A stretch of DNA of 24,948 nucleotides. Origin: Lepidodermella squamata. Its lineage: Eukaryota > Gastrotricha. Under the pieces are notes generated by a model that was given only the letters and a program-made list of their open reading frames with translations, had not been told where the DNA came from and made no database searches. The stretch covers positions 1 to 24,948 of the forward strand of contig JBLDXI010000106.1 of the NCBI GenBank assembly GCA_047495785.1, given 5' to 3'. The position numbers and the translations under genes are program-made. Positions 17,363-24,948 of the stretch are shown here, piece after piece. The first letter of the stretch is position 1. Each line of letters begins with the position of its first letter.

Positions 17363-19795
17363 TTGGGATCTGATCATCGGTTAGTCGTTGCTAAGCTAAA
17401 ACTCCCGTATTACAATAGACCCAAAGTAATTAACTCTGGAAAAATTCTGAACAATAACCGTCTACGTGACAGTAATTATCAAACAGTTTTCAATGAAAAA
17501 ATCACTGATCTTCGCAACTCGAAAGTCAGTGATGAAGCATCGACATCTACTAGCCTGAGCGCTCAATACAAAAACATGAAAAACACGCTGCTTTCAGCCA
17601 CTAGAATCGCGTGCGGTGAGCGAGCAAGAACAATTTTCAACCCAAAACCACCCTGGTGGTGCAAACAGGCAGCAGAGGCTGTGAAAACAGCTAAAGCCAG
17701 CTATGCGCAGTACCAGAAATCTCTGATAACTAAGGAAGTGTATAACAAAGTTCGAGACTGGAAGAAAAAATTGCTTGAAAAACTGGAGAAAGATTTCAAC
17801 ATTAGAGAATTACATGATTTGAACGATTTGAACGAAGGAAATGACTGGGAAAATTTACGAAAATTTTGGGCTAAAGTTAAAAAACTACGGAACCAGAAAA
17901 ATGGCGGCGCTCAATTATTACAACCGATAAAGAATAAAGACGGTGAACTAGTCACTGATTTAGATGAAATTCTTGATGCGATGAAGGATTACTTTTCGGA
18001 GCTCCTCGAGGGCTGTGAGATCGACGACTTCATTGCGGAATGCGACGCAAACATTGGCAGCGACGAACCCCCTCCGCCTGATTCGGACGGTATTAGTACT
18101 CAAGAAATCAAATCAGCCTTAAATCATATGAAAAATGGCAAGGCCGCCGGCATCGATGAGGTAACCCCAGAGATGCTGAAAGCCTTGGATGACGCCGGTA
18201 TTGAATGGCTCGCGCAAATTCTAAATCAGGCTTGGTCGACCAAGACCATCCCTGAGGAGTGGTCGACGGCGATCATAGCACCACTATATAAGAATAAGGG
18301 CGAAAAATCAGATTGCAAAAATTATCGCGGAATCAGTTTACTGAGTGTTGTTGGAAAATTATACGCGATCATCCTGGAACGCAAATTGCGAAGTTTAATT
18401 GGCGCTAAAATTTCCAAACGTCAATTTGGCTTTCAACCAAGGAAAGGCTGTAGGGATTGCATTTTTGTGCTTCGAAGACTTATTGAAAAAGTTATTTGCT
18501 GCGGCGGTAAGGAAATGCATTTAGTTTTCATTGACCTGGAGAAGGCCTACGATCTGATCGACCGCGAGAAGGTCTGGGCCGCGCTCGAGGAACTAGGTGT
18601 CGATGCTAACCTTATTGCGGCTGTTAAAAGCTTTTATAAATGTAACAAAGTAGCAGTCAAAATAAATAATCAACTCTCGGACTTCTTTGTGGTGAAGAGG
18701 GGCTTACGGCAAGGCTGTCCCTTGTCTCCGCTACTCTTCATCGCAACGTTCGATAAAATCTGCCGAAAATTGATGGACACCCCAGGTGGCTTCCCTATTA
18801 ATACTGAACAATTTTTGAACCTGATTGCCTTCGCGGATGATGGAACTTTAATAGGTATGAGTCATGAAGAAATTAAATTATTATTGGATGTTTTCAATAA
18901 GGCATGTACGGAGCTAGGCTTGAAAATCAGCATTAGTAAAACACAATACATGGTGATCGGTGAGGATAGAAACTACCAACTTGAATTAGACGGCAAACTT
19001 TTGGAAAAAGTGACGTCTTTCAAATATTTAGGAAGCATCATCACTTCTGACGGGAAAATGGACGAGGAGATCAAGGCACGCATAGCGAAAGCTGGCGGCT
19101 GCTTTGGTGCCCTCAATAAACTTATGTGTAATAGAAAACACGTGAGCTTAGCTACGAAATTGAAAGTCCTTAAATGCGTTGTTATTCCTACCGTCACCTA
19201 TGCATGTGAAACCTGGAACCTGACCACCCAGCAAGAGCAAAGGTTAAATGTCACCTTTATGCGATGGCTTAGAACAATTATGGGTCTGTTTAGGACAGAT
19301 TATATTCCTAATGTTGGTATTAGACTGATCTGCGACGTAATGGAATTGAGTAAATTGATTGAAAAATTTCGTCTGAGATATTTTGGCCATATAATTCGAC
19401 AGGACGAATATGACCCTGAAAGTCTCACGAGTATTATGTATTATTGGAAAGCAGTCGACCCGAGTTGGTACTTGCCTCGCGGCAGGCCGCCAACCCGATG
19501 GTCTGACTGCCTCCGAAGAAGCCTTCTAAAAATCGGAATTTTTTATATACATGAAAAACGTATCAGGGATCCTAATGAACCTAAAAAACGAGGGCGACCC
19601 CGTAAATCAACCTTATTGATGCGACGCATCGAAATTCACAAAATTGCGGATTTAGAATTGGCGGAAGTAACAGCTAGAGACCGGGAAGAATGGCAGCTAC
19701 TATGTAACAGTATAGAAAATTATGAATTCATGGGAAAAAGCAGATTGTTCGCGACTGTTCCTGAAGCTGATCTCTCGTCGTCAGCCGTCCCCTAA
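17363..19795 (+). CDS. Reverse transcriptase part of ORF2, right copy
   Basis: Identical to the left copy in protein sequence, with FIDLEKAYD, RQGCPLSP and FADD catalytic blocks and the RGRPPTRW C-terminal segment. The same frame reads upstream from 17336 as TRHIVEEPVLGSDHR, which is the expected end of the endonuclease domain. One extra base at about 17335 breaks the join to the endonuclease frame. The TTG at 17363 is therefore not a real start. ORF2 as a whole is probably a pseudogene unless the shift is programmed. Confidence 0.9.
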   Translation: MGSDHRLVVAKLKLPYYNRPKVINSGKILNNNRLRDSNYQTVFNEKITDLRNSKVSDEASTSTSLSAQYKNMKNTLLSATRIACGERARTIFNPKPPWWCKQAAEAVKTAKASYAQYQKSLITKEVYNKVRDWKKKLLEKLEKDFNIRELHDLNDLNEGNDWENLRKFWAKVKKLRNQKNGGAQLLQPIKNKDGELVTDLDEILDAMKDYFSELLEGCEIDDFIAECDANIGSDEPPPPDSDGISTQEIKSALNHMKNGKAAGIDEVTPEMLKALDDAGIEWLAQILNQAWSTKTIPEEWSTAIIAPLYKNKGEKSDCKNYRGISLLSVVGKLYAIILERKLRSLIGAKISKRQFGFQPRKGCRDCIFVLRRLIEKVICCGGKEMHLVFIDLEKAYDLIDREKVWAALEELGVDANLIAAVKSFYKCNKVAVKINNQLSDFFVVKRGLRQGCPLSPLLFIATFDKICRKLMDTPGGFPINTEQFLNLIAFADDGTLIGMSHEEIKLLLDVFNKACTELGLKISISKTQYMVIGEDRNYQLELDGKLLEKVTSFKYLGSIITSDGKMDEEIKARIAKAGGCFGALNKLMCNRKHVSLATKLKVLKCVVIPTVTYACETWNLTTQQEQRLNVTFMRWLRTIMGLFRTDYIPNVGIRLICDVMELSKLIEKFRLRYFGHIIRQDEYDPESLTSIMYYWKAVDPSWYLPRGRPPTRWSDCLRRSLLKIGIFYIHEKRIRDPNEPKKRGRPRKSTLLMRRIEIHKIADLELAEVTARDREEWQLLCNSIENYEFMGKSRLFATVPEADLSSSAVP

Positions 19796-19918
19796 ACCCT
19801 CACGGGTAAGGCTTGTATATATATATTATTACCATCACTTTTAGCCGAAGGTGGACGTAAAATAAAACATTTTCATTTGTTCATTTCATTTGTTCATTTC
19901 ATGAAGGAAATATCGGCA

Positions 19919-20048
19919 ATATAAAAATCACCTGATTTGTTTACTTTTACAACCACTCGATGCTGATTCATCACAACATCTGGTGCCCATGGTGGTTTCA
20001 GGCTTAGTTAGGAGTAGGACCTCTATCTTGAAACTAGCTCTATGATAG
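19919..20048 (-). repeat. Dispersed repeat, right-arm copy
   Basis: Mirror image of 10146-10275 and also related to the spacer copy at 14049-14168. It marks the 3' flank of the right-hand retrotransposon. Confidence 0.75.
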
Positions 20049-20549
20049 GATCCGAAGTGGATTAGCTAAATTCAAGGCAGGATTTGAAATTTTCTTTTTC
20101 CAGCGGAGATTTCAGCGCGTAAAAATATTAGGTGCGTTTCTTTTTATTCTCTTTTTCTAAATATGCTAATCACAATTGTTTTTAATTTATTTGATGGCTA
20201 ATGAAACGGATGCCATTGTCACTGGGCACATCGGAGGCACTTCGGAGAGCAGTTTTTGGGCTCTCTAATATCGACGGCCAGTGCACACTGTTTTTCTCGT
20301 TAACATAGCCTGAAGTCGGGAAATAGCATTCATTGCTGGAGATCTGGAATGAAAATTAGGGCATTATATTTGATAACCATTTTTCGCAAATTTCGAAATA
20401 TGTTCGAAATGCGTTCGCAAACTACAGGGAGTCCGTGAAGTCCTGTCACAGGATTGGGTATGGATAGAAGATTGAACTCGCGATCTCCAAGCAATAGAGG
20501 GTCGAAAACTTGACAACTTCGAAAAGAAATTTTTCCAAAACTCCTTAAG
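20049..20549. other. Non-coding flank, right arm
   Basis: Mirror of 9645-10145. It contains the divergent patch 20500-20511 and the tRNA-like B-box word near 20480. No gene seen. Confidence 0.4.
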
Positions 20550-20555
20550 TTTATT
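20550..20555 (-). promoter_or_regulatory. Displaced poly(A) signal of copy 2'
   Basis: Minus-strand AATAAA, mirror of 9639-9644. It lies beyond the pogo-like insertion relative to the copy 2' stop codon. Confidence 0.5.
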
Positions 20556-20613
20556 CGTTCCTTGTTCATCCCTAATAATCTGACTTTGACTCTCATTCCT
20601 CGGAAGCAATATT

Positions 20614-21388
20614 TACCGTACTGCCTGAAATGTTGGGCCTGTCCTATATTTGTTTCAAACCAACACGGAACCCCGTCTTATATTTGAGACCGCTCTTTAT
20701 TTGAGGCCTGACCTTTATTTTTTCGAACCCTCTTTTCAACACATAGTGAATTGTCAAAATTAATCATTTTGTTCATCGGCAAGTAAAACTTCATCCTCCT
20801 CGTCATCATCACCTTCAGGAGACTCGCAGTCGTTTTTCTTGCCCTCCTCTTCATCATCCGCAACAGTTTGGCTTGTTGGCAGAGCTTTCGTCGACTTCAG
20901 TAAATCATAGGCACCCCGACATGGCTTTCCTGGTTTGAGACAGGATATCAGGTCATCTTCCGAGCCATCTAGAGCGACCGTAACACCACATTGCTTGAAG
21001 GAATCCTCGATTAGCTCCAACTTAATTGACCTCCAAGCTTCAAGGATCCACGAGCAGACCACCTCGTAACTGGGGGCCCTCATATTCCCACCTTTTGTGA
21101 AAGAATGCTGACTCGAGTCGGCCAAGTACTCATCGTACAGCTCGACCAACTTCCTCTTGAATTCACGATTCCATACAACATCCGGGGCTTGCAAATATTT
21201 AGTAGTCCCTCCCGGTATCACGGCGATGTCTAGGCCATAGCGACTAAGTTCTTTTTTCGTATTTTTACTTATGTGAGCGCGAAAACTGTCCCAGCACAAC
21301 AGGCGACGGCGGCCAAACATCGTACTACCGAAGACGCGACGCAAGTAACTGGCAGTAAGTTCATCGTCCATAGTCGTTTATATACGGT
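20614..21388 (-). mobile_element. Pogo/Tigger-like remnant, right-arm copy
   Basis: Mirror of 8806-9580, with the terminal 'taccgtactg' at 20614. It carries the same transposase fragment and sits in the 3' UTR of copy 2'. Confidence 0.65.
20760..21371 (-). pseudogene. Pogo-like DDE transposase fragment, right-arm copy
   Basis: Identical 203-residue frame to 8823-9434, with the WDSFRAH and GGTTKYLQAPDV blocks but no DNA-binding domain or first catalytic Asp. It is a duplicate created by the palindrome rather than a separate insertion. Confidence 0.8.
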
Positions 21389-21504
21389 TTTTAATCTTAT
21401 AATATAATAATTATATGATGTTATTGTGGTAAAACTGTCAAACATCCTCTGCTGTCAATCTGTTAGCTAATCAGCAATCCACAATCAGCTCACGCGACAC
21501 AATC

Positions 21505-23113
21505 CTAGCCATCGACCTTAGCGCAGGTGTACTCGTATCGGTGAGTGATGTGACTAGTGCGCACCAGTTGGAACTGTTGCAGCAACTTACCATCGGGACA
21601 GGTCGGGCGTTGGCCGACGAGGGGGAATGTTTTGCCCTGGGCATCATCGACGAAATCATCGGTCGCATGTTTAGTAGTGATGAGCGTACCCCAGACCTAA
21701 AAAAATCTTTGTAAAGTATCAGCGGTTGGATCTTTGGAATTCGCACCGAGCAGCAAGCGTAGGAGTAGCCAATTCTACCTTCAGAAATCATGCGGTCCAT
21801 ACCCAGTAACACTTTCTGCAGGACCTGGTTAGCATTGCATTTGACATTTTGTCTGTCAAGGAAATCGGTGTTGCCGTAGTACCCGAAAGTATAATCGTTC
21901 TCCACGTAGATGCACGACGCAACGAGAGAAGGAGCAGCACAGCACGTGTACGTGTACTGGGCGGAGGTTCCATTAGGCCTGGTCAGTCCGAATGAAGTCA
22001 GGTAATTTTTGTCGCCACAATCCAGCATGACAGGAGGATATGTGAAGCTGTACACGTTCCCGTTGGGATCATTGACCAACTGGGCTTTCAGGATGGCACC
22101 GGAGCACTGCTCATACCACTTGGGAGCTACAGTAAAGCAATGTTATTGACGTTTTAACCGCTGCTTCGCAACTTACGGCGAGGGATGAAACCAACGCAGG
22201 TGTATTCGAAGCGTATCATGCCCTGAGTTACATCGCGTTGCAAGTGCCACCTCTGCAGCAGCTCGCCATCCGCGCATGTCAGATTGTGACGGCCAAACGA
22301 CGTCGTTCTGTTACTTGCCGTGTCGTAAGTGGTTGTCAGCGCCCTTTTGTTAAGATCATATGGGGCAAAAATCTGGCCAAAAAGGAAAAATACATGAGAG
22401 GGTGCAGATCAGTGATATGAACGTTGGTACGAGAGTGGCTAGTGCCCAATAGACTTGGGTAAATTTTATAAACAGGCTGAAGGCTACCATTGCGAGATGT
22501 CCTAGTAGACAACGGAGGGGCCGCTTCAAACGGTTGCCTGCTAACTGTTACTGTCCTCTTTAAATTCCCGCGAAAAAGGGAACATGTAGATGAGCACAAA
22601 GGTTCAGGCGTCATGACCTGGCTACTAACCTCGCAGCAAGTGTAGCTGTATCTGATTTGAGTCCACCATGCGGACAGGGAGAAGCCTTTAAGAACTTCAT
22701 TGGCGTTGCAGTTGATATCCTGCTTCTCCAGTGAGACGATACCAAAGCTATTGCTTTCAGTGAGGTCATTGGCAACCTGCCTGCACGTTTTGACTATCGG
22801 GGCCTTGCAGCACTTGTATTCATACTGAGCCGACCAGCCAGACGAAGACGGAGTGAACTTGGTCCTCCACGACGCCAGGTAGCTGCCGTTGGGGCAGTTG
22901 ACATAACGATTGTTGAAATCGTATAGCATGCCATCGGTGTAGAACGCGTCGGTGGTGCTCACTCCAGTGGAGCAATCGACAGGCTTCGCAGGGCTAACCG
23001 TAGTTTCTGAAGAGAAGAATGCAACATGGGCTAATATTGGATTCAAGGCTCGGTATCTTACGGCAAAAGGCAATGCTGAAAATCGCCGCGATAACAGCCA
23101 GTCCGAAACTCAT
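21505..23113 (-). CDS. Secreted cysteine-rich six-repeat protein, copy 2' (inverted duplicate of copy 2)
   Basis: Exons on the minus strand are 23062-23113, 22630-23006, 22177-22372, 21747-22126 and 21505-21696. Splice sites, signal peptide and all six repeats are the same as in copy 2, and the encoded 398-residue protein appears identical. The gene points toward the palindrome centre, so copies 2 and 2' are convergent. With no coding difference between them, the duplication is either very recent, kept identical by gene conversion, or an assembly product. Confidence 0.85.
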
Positions 23114-23520
23114 CTTACGGAAAGTTTGCAATCGGCAGTTGAATTTGCAAGGCAAAAATAGGTGAATGACTAAATGACACTGCTGCCGGTTGAGCTTCTT
23201 GCGGATGTTTATGGACGGTATTATCTTAAACTCAACGACAACTGAGCACACTTTCCGACGGAAAGAGCGCGGTTGCGGGGGCAGAGAGGCAGCAATTTTT
23301 GCTGGCACCAATACCTAGTAAAATATATACCTAGTGTAAAAATACATTTTATTATTTTAAACAAATATGTTTAACAATTATTATTCGCATCTCAACTTCG
23401 GCATTACTGTAAAGGTCGCCCTTTGGCAGCGCAGCGCGAATTGGACGAAATTTACGAGTGTAAAGCGGCGCTACGGCAAGGCATGGCCTCATTTATTGTC
23501 CAATGGCTTTTATTCTCGTG
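23114..23520 (-). promoter_or_regulatory. Upstream/5' UTR block of copy 2'
   Basis: Mirror of 6674-7080, including the TATA-like word (23323-23329). The full upstream block is inside the arm, so copy 2' would have the same promoter as copy 2. Confidence 0.45.
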
Positions 23521-24211
23521 GAGCAGTTTCACAGTTTGCGAGTGGAATCGCGAAATTTATCGCGATTAACAATGAGCTGCGCTAATGCGATTGATCAGCT
23601 ATGCCTCTTAATGATGTTATTCTAGATATTAGTCAGCAAGCCAATATGAAATATCGTTTATTTCTGATTAATTTAATATGATCCGAAAAAATTAAAAATG
23701 TTATCTTGTCCCGTAGATATTGACTGCATGAAAAAAGTCATTGCATTCAGCGAATCAGCAAGAGAAGGTTGGATCCTCCATCCAAAGATCCGAAAAATCA
23801 GTCGAAAAAGCATCGAAAAAGAATCATGCACCCCCAATAATAATCATAGCAACATGAGGACGAAAAGACTAAATCAGCTGTGGCTTAGTACAAAACGCTC
23901 GAAATGTTATTTTGATATCGGTTTAGGTTTAGACTTGAAAATAGTTAAAATAAGAAAAATCTTGAGCTTTTAGTATGGTTAAGCTCCACTCAGTACAAAA
24001 ACGTCATGCGAAACGCCAGCAGCACATTGTCCCTATCCAGCAACCCACCGCAAAAGTGCGGGATGAACTGCGGGATAGCGATAAGCGGTAAGCGATAGCG
24101 CAGTAACCATTCAGTTTCCATGGGAGAACTTGGCAATCAGCGAAATAGAATCTGAACCGCGGCAGCGTTCTCGTTCAGCGGCCGCTTTCAGTAAGTATAG
24201 AATTGCGAGGG
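23521..24211. other. Non-coding stretch, right arm
   Basis: Mirror of 5983-6673. A 91-residue plus-strand frame (23698-23973) has no domain that I recognise and is not called as a gene. Confidence 0.4.
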
Positions 24212-24844
24212 CTACCCGCTGTTACAAGATTTAACAATCGGTGATAATTGATTCGCCTTGCAATCGATTTCAAAAGCCGATTTCGACACGATCGGCTGCG
24301 TTATATTGTTCAACGGCCGCTTACAGTTATCGATAAAGTAATCATATTTCAGCACGAATCGAATCTTCTGAGTGTTGATAGAGGACTTCTTTTTTTCCTC
24401 CACTATAACCTTGGAGGTACTGCATCCACAAGTTTCTGACAATCGCTGGTCGCTGGGGTTGATTCTCTGAGGTTGCATGTCAGCACAGTGAAAGATGTAG
24501 AGAAGCGAGCTCAAAGAAATTCCCGAGTGAAGCCGCATTTGATTTCCTGGGGCTCGCTCAGTTCATCGCCGACGCGAACTTGAAAGCTTTTGTCGCTTAG
24601 AAAGTTTGCCAAACTTGCGATACAAGCACAGGAATAAACTCTCAGCGCCCTCTGGTCTGACAATTTATACCATCTAAATATAATATATACTAATGCTAGA
24701 TACTAAATACTAATGTCTCAATTCAGTCCGGCGTGTGGCGCGTGGCGCCTAAGTACCTACGTGGCAGCAAGTATAGTTATATTTGATCGAATAATTTGCA
24801 TAGCTTTGTTGGAAGCCATCGTCACGTTGCGTATGAAAGGGGCG
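24212..24844 (-). pseudogene. Diverged relic of the cysteine-rich family, right-arm copy
   Basis: Mirror of 5350-5982. It has the same KYNYTCCH exon-end-like piece (24761-24820) and the same 108-residue frame (24212-24538) ending in the IDCKANQL-like block. Interpretation and doubts are the same as for the left-arm relic. Confidence 0.4.
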
Positions 24845-24948
24845 CCATTTTATTATTATTACGACAATTAAATATAAAGACCGATTATGTCCCAAATTTT
24901 ATAGCACTTTACTCCTCTCGCAATGACCTATCCAATGATGCATGTGGT

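Larger units (their letters stand above)
15546..19918 (+). mobile_element. RTE-type non-LTR retrotransposon, right copy (with ORF1)
   Basis: This copy contains ORF1, the endonuclease, the reverse transcriptase and a 3' UTR with AATAAA (19861-19866) and two 13-bp 'tcatttgttcatt' repeats (19873-19898). The 5' boundary is uncertain; 15546 is only where the ORF1 frame opens. The 3' boundary mirrors that of the left copy. From 16513 onward it lies in the right palindrome arm, while ORF1 lies in the spacer. Confidence 0.8.
16513..24948 (-). repeat. Right arm of the giant inverted repeat (at least 8436 bp)
   Basis: This is the reverse complement of 5246-13681. It starts at 16513, within the last codons of ORF1, and runs to the end of the window, so its outer limit is not seen. 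The genes it carries are listed separately with mirrored coordinates. The nine mismatches to the left arm lie in 20500-20511. Confidence 0.95.

Overview
The window looks like nuclear DNA of an invertebrate animal. It has intron-containing genes with GT-AG introns as short as 48-55 bp, AATAAA poly(A) signals, a secreted cysteine-rich gene family in tandem, a non-LTR retrotransposon of RTE type, pogo/Tigger-like DNA transposon remnants and a long-TIR foldback element. Very short introns would fit a sponge or another compact-intron invertebrate, but the sequence alone does not fix the phylum. There are no bacterial operons, phage genes or CRISPR arrays.

Layout. 1-20 is the last few codons of one family member (copy 0), followed by its 3' UTR, which is split by a foldback element (about 199-786). 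Copy 1 is a complete five-exon gene at 1941-3913 (+). 4122-5345 is intergenic. A diverged relic of the same family lies at about 5350-5982. Copy 2 is a complete five-exon gene at 7081-8689 (+), with a pogo-like transposase fragment (8806-9580) inserted in its 3' UTR. A non-LTR retrotransposon follows on the minus strand (10276-13681).

The dominant feature is a giant inverted repeat. Everything from 5246 to 13681 recurs as its reverse complement at 16513-24948. Position x pairs with 30194-x without any net indel, so each arm is 8436 bp, and the right arm is cut off only by the end of the window. The arms look identical except for one patch of nine mismatches in 12 bp (9683-9694 versus 20500-20511). 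The relic, copy 2, the pogo fragment and the retrotransposon ORF2 are therefore all present twice in opposite orientations.

The 2831-bp spacer (13682-16512) holds unique sequence, a diverged copy of a repeat that also flanks the retrotransposon, a 0.95-kb non-autonomous pogo-like element (14275-15222), and ORF1 of the right-hand retrotransposon. The inner palindrome boundary falls almost exactly at the ORF1/ORF2 junction, so the right copy has ORF1 and the left copy lacks it.

Functionally, the family encodes predicted secreted proteins of about 398 residues. Each has a signal peptide and six repeats of a 'C...L...[YF]x[YF]xCC' motif, a layout reminiscent of dermatopontin-type extracellular proteins (an inference). 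The retrotransposon provides a nucleic-acid-binding ORF1, an APE-type endonuclease and a reverse transcriptase, but a frame break between the last two suggests these copies are inactive. Whether the palindrome is a real, recently formed or gene-converted structure or an assembly product is the main open question.
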